A stretch of 8,722 nucleotides of DNA, taken from an uncultured Bacteroidales bacterium (GTDB lineage: Bacteria; Bacteroidota; Bacteroidia; Bacteroidales; F082). Within the stretch, counting starts at the first letter, position 1, and every line of letters begins with the position of its first letter. Where the stretch lies: positions 1 to 8,722 of the forward strand of contig CALGBV010000455.1 in the NCBI GenBank assembly GCA_937884015.1, given 5' to 3'. The position numbers and the translations under genes were made by a program. This document shows, in pieces, positions 1 to 5,642 of the stretch. The notes under the pieces are model-generated. The model made no database searches. It was not told the DNA's origin and saw only the letters and a program-made list of their open reading frames with translations.

Positions 1-1
1 G

Positions 2-460
2 ATTTCAAAATTCCTTAGGATTAACTGCATCCTTATTGCAAAATATATCCTGAAAGCGGGTGAAGAAAACTTTATGGGTTTTGTCAATTCGGATATTTAT
101 GTCAAAAGAGACTCGGCATTTGTCCGTCTTAACTCAATTGATACTACCGACTTGTGCATGTATAATAAAAATGGTGTGGTTCTTTTTGACCAAAGACTTC
201 AGCCGAAAGGAACATTCAAAGAGGATGACTTGTATTTCTATAAGGACGAATACGGCGGTTTGAGGCTCTTTCAGCATCAGGACAAAATCGTGTTGTTTGA
301 TGCTAATGACCGTGAAGTCGCAACCCTTGATTTTGAAAAAGTGTTAGTGACTGAATCTGAATTATATAGCATAAAGGGAAATGCTTTGTATGTCATGAAT
401 AAAGCGCAAATTCCTTTCGCTAAGGAGGAAGACGAAATAACGGAGGAATCTGACAAATAG
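2..460 (+). CDS. 3' part of an unrecognised beta-strand-rich protein (5' end outside window)
   Basis: The reading frame is open from base 2 to the TAG at 458-460, giving 152 residues. The only ATG is at 74, but the codons before it also read as ordinary protein (ending in AGEENF). I therefore take this as the C-terminal part of a longer gene; a real start at 74 would leave a 128-residue protein and cannot be excluded. The visible part has three similar beta-hairpin-like stretches: YNKNGVVLFDQRL, QDKIVLFDANDREVATL and YSIKGNALYVMNKAQ. Each has the pattern of a WG-type or propeller-like repeat. The protein ends in an acidic tail (KEEDEITEESDK). There is no membrane segment and no catalytic motif. 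I do not recognise the family, and the repeat resemblance is inference from pattern only. The next gene starts 117 bp downstream on the same strand with its own promoter-like box, so the two need not share a transcript. Confidence 0.6.
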   Translation: MSKFLRINCILIAKYILKAGEENFMGFVNSDIYVKRDSAFVRLNSIDTTDLCMYNKNGVVLFDQRLQPKGTFKEDDLYFYKDEYGGLRLFQHQDKIVLFDANDREVATLDFEKVLVTESELYSIKGNALYVMNKAQIPFAKEEDEITEESDK

Positions 461-549
461 GCAGGATTGTGTCCGTGTTTTTACGAACAGCAGCAATTGC
501 AAATCGAAATGACTTATAGTCTCATGCAACAAAATCCGTTTTTTTGCGT

Positions 550-557
550 TATATTTG
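550..557 (+). promoter_or_regulatory. Bacteroidota-type -7 box (TATATTTG) upstream of the DUF368 gene
   Basis: TATATTTG fits the TAnnTTTG -7 consensus used by the Bacteroidota primary sigma factor. It lies 20 bp before the ATG at 578, which implies a very short leader. No good TTTG -33 element is present 19-21 bp upstream, so the call rests on the -7 box and its position. The rest of the gap after the previous gene (461-549) shows no RNA gene, no repeat and no convincing terminator. Confidence 0.45.
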
Positions 558-577
558 CAGATTGAGTTTAGCGAAGC

Positions 578-1489
578 ATGAAGATTTCTGAAATCATCTC
601 TATCTTTTCAAAAGGCATCAGCATGGGCGTGGTAAATGTGCTGCCCGTGTCGAGTGGCACCATCTCGCTGATTTTGGGCGTTTTCGAACGTTTTGTCAAT
701 TCAATCAAATCGCTGAATCATAAGAATTTCAAATTGCTGTTTGAACATCGTCGCTCTGAATTTGCTAGACGCACCGATTTGAAATTCCTATCAGTCTTGA
801 TGCTGGGCATTTTGGCCGGCATGGTGCTGACGGCAGTATTTTTGAAATCCGTCTTTTCCTCTCACGAAGTCTACACATGGTCGTTTTTCATCGGCTTGAT
901 TGTGGCTTCGGTGATTTACATTCTGAAGACTTTGGAAAAAGTGAACCTGAAAATGGTGCTTCTCATGGTTTTGGGAACATCGGTGTCTTTTCTGCTGTCG
1001 ATTCGTTCCAATCCCGTTTCAAACGATTCATTCGGCTATCTTTTCCTTTGCGGCATCATCGGCACGACGGGCATGGTCGTTCCGGGCATTTCAGGCTCTC
1101 ATCTGATGCTGCTGATGGGAAATTACGAACTGATTGTAACTGAGGCGATTCCGAACTTGACGCATTGGACTACATTTGGCGAAGGCCTGAAAACCTTGCT
1201 GCCTTTTGCCTTGGGCGCAGTAGTCAGCATTGTCATGTTTTCGCATTTGCTTTCGTGGCTGATGAAGGAATGGCGCGACGAGACCTTGTCGGTGCTGTCG
1301 GGTTTCATGTTGGGCAGTCTGCCGGTGGTTTATCCTTGGAAAACGGCTAATCCCGATGTGTCGGAATACATCTTTTCCTGGCCGCCGTTTTCGTCGGAAT
1401 TGCTTGTTGCGGTGGTGTTCGCCATGTTGGGCGCAGGTCTTGTCTTGCTGCTTGAAACGCTGGCAAAACGGAAGAAAAACAGGTCTTGA
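578..1489 (+). CDS. DUF368 / PopT-family membrane protein, probable undecaprenyl-phosphate flippase
   Basis: This is a 303-residue integral membrane protein of the DUF368 family. Members have been shown in other bacteria to return undecaprenyl phosphate, the lipid carrier of cell-wall and polysaccharide synthesis, across the cytoplasmic membrane (PopT). Two similar reentrant-type motifs typical of the family are visible: GISMGVVNVLPVSSGTISL near residues 13-31 and GTTGMVVPGISGSHLMLLMG near 162-181. They are separated by hydrophobic helices at about 70-92, 100-117 and 126-141, with further helices at about 206-229, 237-251 and 275-294, and a basic tail (KRKKNRS). Length and motif spacing fit a complete protein. 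In the first motif the usual PG-S-GGT pattern is reduced to LPVSSGT, a modest departure from typical family members. The start is chosen because the membrane domain begins immediately and a -7 box lies 20 bp upstream. The stop codon directly touches that of the convergent iron-sulfur gene. The family call is firm; the substrate is inferred from characterised homologues. Confidence 0.88.
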   Translation: MKISEIISIFSKGISMGVVNVLPVSSGTISLILGVFERFVNSIKSLNHKNFKLLFEHRRSEFARRTDLKFLSVLMLGILAGMVLTAVFLKSVFSSHEVYTWSFFIGLIVASVIYILKTLEKVNLKMVLLMVLGTSVSFLLSIRSNPVSNDSFGYLFLCGIIGTTGMVVPGISGSHLMLLMGNYELIVTEAIPNLTHWTTFGEGLKTLLPFALGAVVSIVMFSHLLSWLMKEWRDETLSVLSGFMLGSLPVVYPWKTANPDVSEYIFSWPPFSSELLVAVVFAMLGAGLVLLLETLAKRKKNRS

Positions 1490-2869
1490 CTATTTTTTCT
1501 TCACATAGTTGTTCATCTTTTCTTCGCCCCAAATGACTTCCATGATTTTCAGGGATTCTTCAACGTCCATGTTGCCGCGGGCTTCAAGGTTGCGTTGAAT
1601 GAAGACGCAATCGGTGAGTTCGGCATGTTGGCAAACGATGTCGTGAGCCAAGGCGTCGCAAGTCGGCGCACCGCAAATGCCGCAGTCGGTTTGTGGAAGC
1701 ATGGACCTTATTTCGTTGATTTTCTTCATTTTCTCCAAAGCCTTTGAAATGTCTTCGTCTAAGACAAGCATGGAACGTGGTTTGATAGGATCGACGTGAA
1801 GGTCGCGTGACAAATAAACGCGTTCTTGTTCCATTTCGTGGTCTTTGGTCTGTTCGCCCTTTCGCTCGCGGTCGGCAATCTTGCGGCCTCTTTCAAAGAC
1901 ACGTTCGCACATGATGAAACGGTTGTCGCAGGTCAGTATGCCGCCTGGGCAGCTTTGGTCGCAGGCGCGGAGTTCAAGGAAATCGACGTCTTCTATTTCA
2001 TCGTTTTCTAATTTTTCAAGAAATTCGGTTACGTTGCCGATCTCATCAATGGCGTAGGAGTGCTGCACGTTGGTGAGGCGTCGTTCACCGTTGGTGAGTG
2101 AGGTCAGCACGCTGTCGGCCGAAAGTTGAGAAATGGGCAGTTTCTGTTCCTTGAATTTCTTTCCTTGTTCCTTGATTTTCTTATAGACGCGGTTGTAGAG
2201 CGAATCCATGTTGATGACCCCGTCAACACTCGATTTCTCTTCGCCCACAGGAGCCTTTACGGCAGCGATTTTCGCTGCGCAAGGCGTGATGTAGAACAGG
2301 CCAATCTGGTCGTCGTCCAATTCATATTCCTTCTTGATTTTCCGCCTGATGTACTTGGCCGTGATGTCGATAGGCGCTTTCAGTGGAATGAGGTTGTCAA
2401 CAAGGCTTGGAAATTTGACTTGAATCAGCCGCACAATGGCCGGGCAGAATGTCGAGATAAGCGGCCTGATGTCGGGATGCTCGATGGCGTATTTGTTTTT
2501 GGCTGCGGTATAAATCGGAATGGACGACTCGGCTTCAATCACGTGGGTGAATCCGATTTCCTTCAAGATGCCGTAGATGCGCGAAACGGAGATGTCGTTT
2601 GGAAACTGTCCCATGAAAATGGCCGGGACAATGGCAACGCGGCACGGGAAATTGAAGATGGAATCGAAGTCGTCTTGTTCAACGTAAATGGCGTGTGTCG
2701 GGCAGGCTTTGAAGCAGTTGCCGCAGTCGACGCATTTGTCGGGCATGAAGACGGCTTTGCCCTCGCGGACGCGGATGGCCTCGGTAGGGCACGATTTCAT
2801 GCAATGCGAGCAGCCGATGCAAGCATCTTCATCGATTGATAAGGCGTGAAAGAAAGGGGTCTTTTCCAT
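1490..2869 (-). CDS. [FeFe]-hydrogenase-like iron-sulfur protein (putative sensory H-cluster protein)
   Basis: The 459-residue protein has three parts. An N-terminal 2x[4Fe-4S] ferredoxin domain has Cys 17/20/23/27 and 46/49/52/56. A central H-cluster domain spans about 75-325. A C-terminal [4Fe-4S] domain has the pattern C396-x2-C399-x4-C404-x16-C421. In the H-cluster domain the four ligand positions of [FeFe] hydrogenases are kept: C142 in STFCPAI, C197 in TPCAAK, and C303 and C307 in ELRACDQSCPGG. The L1 motif of catalytic enzymes is TSCCP; here Phe141 replaces the proton-relay Cys, and L2 begins TPC instead of MPC. This suggests a sensory or electron-transfer role rather than fast H2 turnover. 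I chose MEKTPFF at 2869; the in-frame ATG at 2935 lies inside a palindromic repeat and adds 22 unrelated residues. It is the last gene of the minus-strand cluster, 160 bp after the RsbW-like gene. No maturase, NuoE/F or catalytic hydrogenase gene is in the window. The domain call is firm; the role is inferred. Confidence 0.85.
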   Translation of the reverse strand: MEKTPFFHALSIDEDACIGCSHCMKSCPTEAIRVREGKAVFMPDKCVDCGNCFKACPTHAIYVEQDDFDSIFNFPCRVAIVPAIFMGQFPNDISVSRIYGILKEIGFTHVIEAESSIPIYTAAKNKYAIEHPDIRPLISTFCPAIVRLIQVKFPSLVDNLIPLKAPIDITAKYIRRKIKKEYELDDDQIGLFYITPCAAKIAAVKAPVGEEKSSVDGVINMDSLYNRVYKKIKEQGKKFKEQKLPISQLSADSVLTSLTNGERRLTNVQHSYAIDEIGNVTEFLEKLENDEIEDVDFLELRACDQSCPGGILTCDNRFIMCERVFERGRKIADRERKGEQTKDHEMEQERVYLSRDLHVDPIKPRSMLVLDEDISKALEKMKKINEIRSMLPQTDCGICGAPTCDALAHDIVCQHAELTDCVFIQRNLEARGNMDVEESLKIMEVIWGEEKMNNYVKKK

Positions 2870-2910
2870 AGTGATTTGTTGTTTGCTTAGGTTGATTTGC
2901 GTACTCTTTA

Positions 2911-2933
2911 GACGGCCTTGTTTTGAGGCCGTC
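2911..2933. repeat. 8-bp inverted repeat (GACGGCCT...AGGCCGTC)
   Basis: Perfect 8-bp arms at 2911-2918 and 2926-2933 enclose a 7-nt loop. The hairpin lies 42 bp upstream of the start codon of the hydrogenase-like gene. It lacks a following U-run on either strand, so it is not a canonical intrinsic terminator. Together with the next palindrome it forms a compound structure in the 160-bp gap. It could influence RNA stability or read-through between the RsbW-like gene and the hydrogenase-like gene; this is inference. Confidence 0.5.
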
Positions 2934-2971
2934 ATTCCCGCCGTCCTCCTCGCGAAGGCGGGGACGGGAAT
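2934..2971. repeat. ATTCCCG...CGGGAAT palindromic intergenic repeat
   Basis: Perfect 7-bp outer arms, ATTCCCG at 2934-2940 and CGGGAAT at 2965-2971, surround a GC-rich imperfect inner palindrome (CCGTCC at 2941-2946 facing GGACGG at 2962-2967). The element is more GC-rich than its surroundings. This resembles the widespread class of short ATTCCC/GGGAAT intergenic palindromes, for example the Neisseria dRS3 type; the resemblance may be convergent. The ATG at 2935 (minus) inside it creates a false upstream start for the hydrogenase-like gene. Confidence 0.6.
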
Positions 2972-3012
2972 CTCATTGTTATAGCAGTATTATTGACTTT
3001 TGAACTTGGTTT

Positions 3013-3036
3013 GTCCAATCGTCCAATCGTCAAACA
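3013..3036. repeat. Three-unit copy of the 8-bp GTCCAATC tandem repeat
   Basis: GTC occurs exactly every 8 bp at 3013, 3021 and 3029 (units GTCCAATC, GTCCAATC, GTCAAACA). The last unit contains the TGA stop codon (3032-3030) of the RsbW-like gene. The 21 bases 3011-3031 are identical to 6624-6644 in the large array. Just to the left, GACTT-type sequence at 2995-3008 resembles the other array half near 6434-6508, in the same order. Confidence 0.75.
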
Positions 3037-3443
3037 AAGTTGACTTCCATTTCAACGGTCGTCCCGACGCCAACGGTGGAACTTACGTTGAGCTTGTCGA
3101 CGTTTTTCTTTATGTTTGGCAAACCCATGCCGGCTCCGAATCCCATGTCGCGGACTTCGGGCGAAGCCGTTGAGTTGCCTTCCTGCATGGCCCAGTCGAT
3201 GTCGGGGATGCCAGGACCTGTGTCGACGATTTTCACCGTGATTTTGTCTGGTTCAATGTCGGCGTAGATGGTGCCGCCGTAGGCATGTGCTATGGCGTTC
3301 ACCTCGGCTTCGTATAGCGCCACCACAACCCGCTTGATGATGCTCGGGTTGATGTTGAGCTGCTTCAGCGTCTTCTTGATGGCGCTTGAGGCTGCTCCGG
3401 CATTCACAAAGTCCGCTTCGTAAACTTGGTATTCGAAATGCAT
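3030..3443 (-). CDS. RsbW/SpoIIAB-like ATP-binding protein (GHKL anti-sigma-factor-type ATPase)
   Basis: This 137-residue single-domain protein has the HATPase_c_2 fold of anti-sigma factor/serine kinases. The N box is YEAEVNAIAHA near 44-54 with E45, E47 and N49. The G1 box is VDTGPGIPD near 73-81. The G2 region is GFGAGMGLPN near 101-110, followed by the closing VGVGTTVEMEV strand near 124-134. Family members bind ATP and phosphorylate or sequester a protein partner. No sigma factor or anti-anti-sigma factor gene is visible here, so the usual partner-switching role is not supported by context. Instead it lies between a DRTGG protein (23 bp upstream) and the hydrogenase-like protein, which suggests a redox signalling module. 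Its stop codon falls inside a short GTCCAATC repeat. The fold is well supported; a kinase activity and its target are inference. Confidence 0.82.
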   Translation of the reverse strand: MHFEYQVYEADFVNAGAASSAIKKTLKQLNINPSIIKRVVVALYEAEVNAIAHAYGGTIYADIEPDKITVKIVDTGPGIPDIDWAMQEGNSTASPEVRDMGFGAGMGLPNIKKNVDKLNVSSTVGVGTTVEMEVNFV

Positions 3444-3466
3444 GATGTTTTGTTTTTAGTTGATAC

Positions 3467-3811
3467 TTAGTAAATTGGATTCAGGCCGGCAGCGAATAAT
3501 ATGCCACATGCCTTAAACATGGAATAATCACATTCCATAAGGACCATGCCTTCGTCTTCCGCTTCCTCAATCATTTCCTCCGTGGCTTTTTTCTTGCGCA
3601 CGAGCACAATGACGTCCAAGTTGCCCATTTCGCAAGTGCGTATGGTCTGCATGTTGCAGAGGCCGGTCAAAAGGATAGGACTGTGGTCGCCGATGGTGAG
3701 CACTTCGCTCATCAAATCGGATGCAAAGACGATGTCATTTTCTTCGTCCAAACGGTCTGCGCCGCAAAGCACCTTGGCTTCCAAGAGTTCTGAAATTTGT
3801 TTGATAGTCAT
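3467..3811 (-). CDS. Small DRTGG-domain protein (copy 2 of two in the cluster)
   Basis: This 114-residue protein resembles the free-standing DRTGG domain, a fold also found N-terminal in HPr-kinase-like and phosphotransacetylase proteins and often annotated loosely as 'serine kinase'. Visible features are the N-terminal helix with KVLCGADRLDEE (13-24), the core ASDLMSEVL (30-38), the strand PILLTG (45-50), the conserved NLDVIVLVRKKK (64-75), and a helix with EEMIEEAEDEGMVLM (78-92). There is no P-loop, so it is not itself an HPr kinase. It aligns along its whole length with the DRTGG protein at 6644-6976 and is a paralogue. It sits 28 bp after the GHKL ATPase gene and 23 bp before the RsbW-like gene, consistent with one transcript. 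A regulatory ligand-binding role is inference; the molecular function is unknown. Confidence 0.75.
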   Translation of the reverse strand: MTIKQISELLEAKVLCGADRLDEENDIVFASDLMSEVLTIGDHSPILLTGLCNMQTIRTCEMGNLDVIVLVRKKKATEEMIEEAEDEGMVLMECDYSMFKACGILFAAGLNPIY

Positions 3812-3839
3812 TTGGTTTACAAATGTTTAAAATAAAATA

Positions 3840-4388
3840 TTAGTCGTTATAATTGATTTCCTTTAGGTTTTCCTGAATCATTTCCTTCAGGTATTGCATG
3901 ATGTGGACATCGTTCATCGGCATTCCGTCCAAGGCTTCCTTGATTTCGTCGGTGTCGAAAACAAATTCGCCGTCATCAGTGATGTGGGTGTAGATGAAAT
4001 GGATGTCTTCGTGTGCCGAAAAGAGCATGACGAGCGAACCTGCCAAGTCGCCCATGGGCGGACGGTCGAGGTGGTCATGTTGGAACCAGAAATTGAGTGT
4101 AGTGCCCACGCCGACGGTGCTTTCAATCTTCATGCCGCCGCCAGCGTTTTCGGTGTTCATCTTAATAAGGGGTAGCCCGAGGCCGACTTTGCGCGTCTTG
4201 CGCGTGGTGGTCCAGGGGTCGGTGACCTTGGCGAGAAACTCCGGGCTCATGCCTTTGCCGTTGTCCTTGATGGTGAAGGCATAGATGTTGTCCTTGAGGC
4301 TGTCGCGCACGGTGAGTTCCACAAGGGTCGAGTTGGCCGCCGTGGAGTTTTCCATCAGGTCATATACGTGGAGCGATAGTTCTTTCAT
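3840..4388 (-). CDS. Stand-alone GHKL ATPase with an extra C-terminal domain
   Basis: This 182-residue protein carries a histidine-kinase-type ATPase domain without the dimerisation/phosphoacceptor domain. The N box is around YDLMENSTAANS (9-20) with E13 and N14. The G1 box is KDNGKGM (41-47), the DPWTTTR motif (57-63) matches the F-box region, and the G2 box is KVGLGLPLIK (67-76), followed by STVGVGTTLNFWF (90-102). About 75 further residues (108-182) form an additional mixed alpha/beta region (HEDIHFIYTH and following) with no function I recognise. It has no sensor, receiver or membrane segment, so it must act with partner proteins. Its ATG overlaps the stop of the upstream nuclease gene (ATGA at 4388-4385), which implies translational coupling. 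It lies 28 bp before a DRTGG gene. The ATPase fold is clear; whether it phosphorylates a protein or acts only as an ATP-dependent switch is unknown. Confidence 0.82.
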   Translation of the reverse strand: MKELSLHVYDLMENSTAANSTLVELTVRDSLKDNIYAFTIKDNGKGMSPEFLAKVTDPWTTTRKTRKVGLGLPLIKMNTENAGGGMKIESTVGVGTTLNFWFQHDHLDRPPMGDLAGSLVMLFSAHEDIHFIYTHITDDGEFVFDTDEIKEALDGMPMNDVHIMQYLKEMIQENLKEINYND

Positions 4389-5638
4389 TTTTCTTCTTTT
4401 GATGAAGTGATTTTTTTATCTGTTTGTAATTCGGATAGTTCACGTTCAATATCTTCTATTGTTGGAAGTGTGCTCTTTAGTTCTTCTGGTATGGCCTTGC
4501 TCATTTGATAGTCGCTAATGCCAATAGGTTGATTGTATCCTTTTAATACATAATCAGCCATGATTTCGCTTTTGCCTTGGCACAACACGATGCCGATGGT
4601 GTCATTATCACCTTCTCCTTTTAGTTTGTCGTTTACAACATTCATATAGAAATTCAGTTGGGCGGCATCGCCTGGCTTGAATTTACGAGCTTTCAGTTCG
4701 ATGACAACGTATGCGTGTAGCTTGATGTTGTAAAGAATTAAATCGGCAAAGAAATCTTCGCCTCCAATTTCAAAGTGCTTTTGCCTTGCGACAAAGGAAA
4801 AGCCATTTCCCATCTCCAAAAGATAATTTGTGACATGAGTAACCAATTGATTTTCAATATCTCTTTCGTCCATGGCTTTTTGCGATTCCGTTATGTCGAA
4901 AATATATGGATCCTTGAGCAGATAATTGGCCAAATCACTCTGAGGCTTTGGTAAAGTGCGCTGAAAGTTGGTGTTTTTTTTAGCAAGAATCTGTCTTTGA
5001 AACAAACCTGATTTTATTTGTAAATCAAGGATGTTGCTGCTCCAGCCGAAATTTGGGCATCCTAACATGTACCAGAATCTGATTCCTAATGATAATTTGC
5101 TGTCCATCAGCACTTGATGACTTGCCCAGTTGGTGCGTGCAATAGGAGATTTGAGGAATATTTCTTCTATTTGCGCAGGAACCTCCTGCGTAATTGATGT
5201 TGAGGTTCCAATTTGCGCAGGAACTTCCTGCGCAAATTCAATTTCTTCAATTTCTTTGGCTGTTTGCAGGATTGCTTTTGTGTCGGGAATCGACATCTCT
5301 GCTTCTCTGGCGCTTAAGAGTTGTATGATATTGAGCGGATAAAGCTTTGCAAATTGGCACATGTAGGTCAGATTGCGAGTAGAATAACCTTTCTTGTTTG
5401 GATTGGATTTTCTGATGGCATCGGACAGTTTGCTAATTACTTTGGCGCCCCAACCAGACTTTTTCTGTATTTCCAAAATGTAAAGTCCCATTTTCCAATA
5501 ATGCAACAGCAATTGAGCATTTGCCGCCGCCATGACTTTGACTTGTGCGGTGGCAATTTCATAATTCAGAAGTTCAACGGCTTTGGTGAAAGTCTCTGAA
5601 TTTGTGATGTCTTTATATGGGGGATGTGCATCTTTCAT
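4385..5638 (-). CDS. DUF1016/YhcG-type PD-(D/E)xK nuclease
   Basis: The 417-residue protein matches the DUF1016 (YhcG) family. The N-terminal helical DUF1016 domain spans about 15-110 and includes LLLHYWKMG (43-51), WGAKVISKLS (63-72) and GYSTRNLTYMCQFAKLYP (84-101). A middle region has the family pattern WASHQVLM...RFWYMLG...WSSNILDLQI (171-208). The C-terminal nuclease fold has D299 (DFFADLILYN), the E314-L-K316 motif in VVIELKA, and a following Q327 in AAQLNFY, so the active site looks intact. The start at 5638 follows the PHP stop by 4 nt; the open frame continues upstream, but those codons lie over the PHP gene. The family is linked to restriction systems, mobile elements and defence, yet here it lies inside a signalling cluster with no methylase or antitoxin nearby. 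A linker at about 136-157 carries two QEVPAQI repeats encoded by palindromic DNA. Nuclease family confident; biological role unknown. Confidence 0.87.
   Translation of the reverse strand: MKDAHPPYKDITNSETFTKAVELLNYEIATAQVKVMAAANAQLLLHYWKMGLYILEIQKKSGWGAKVISKLSDAIRKSNPNKKGYSTRNLTYMCQFAKLYPLNIIQLLSAREAEMSIPDTKAILQTAKEIEEIEFAQEVPAQIGTSTSITQEVPAQIEEIFLKSPIARTNWASHQVLMDSKLSLGIRFWYMLGCPNFGWSSNILDLQIKSGLFQRQILAKKNTNFQRTLPKPQSDLANYLLKDPYIFDITESQKAMDERDIENQLVTHVTNYLLEMGNGFSFVARQKHFEIGGEDFFADLILYNIKLHAYVVIELKARKFKPGDAAQLNFYMNVVNDKLKGEGDNDTIGIVLCQGKSEIMADYVLKGYNQPIGISDYQMSKAIPEELKSTLPTIEDIERELSELQTDKKITSSKEEK
5170..5194. repeat. Palindrome copy 1 inside the nuclease gene
   Basis: TTTGCGCAGGA and TCCTGCGTAAT form imperfect inverted arms (11 bp each) around a 3-bp centre. 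It is translated on the minus strand as part of the second QEVPAQI repeat, residues 151-157. Copy 2 lies exactly 42 bp (14 codons) away. Confidence 0.65.
5210..5238. repeat. Palindrome copy 2 inside the nuclease gene (13-bp perfect arms)
   Basis: AATTTGCGCAGGA (5210-5222) and TCCTGCGCAAATT (5226-5238) are perfect inverted arms separated by ACT. It is translated on the minus strand as the first QEVPAQI repeat with the preceding EFA, residues 134-143. It lies in the linker between the N-terminal DUF1016 domain and the middle region, a place that tolerates insertions. Confidence 0.75.
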
Positions 5639-5642
5639 TTCT

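Noticed and set aside
2126..2839. Plus-strand open frame of 237 codons
   Set aside because: It is antisense to the hydrogenase-like gene with its clear ferredoxin and H-cluster motifs; the product is low in recognisable structure.
2911..2933. Intrinsic terminator between the RsbW-like and hydrogenase-like genes
   Set aside because: The hairpin has no following T-run on either strand, so it is listed only as an inverted repeat.
2870..2935. N-terminal extension of the hydrogenase-like protein from the ATG at 2935
   Set aside because: The start lies inside a palindromic repeat and the 22 added residues do not fit the ferredoxin domain, which begins right after the ATG at 2869.
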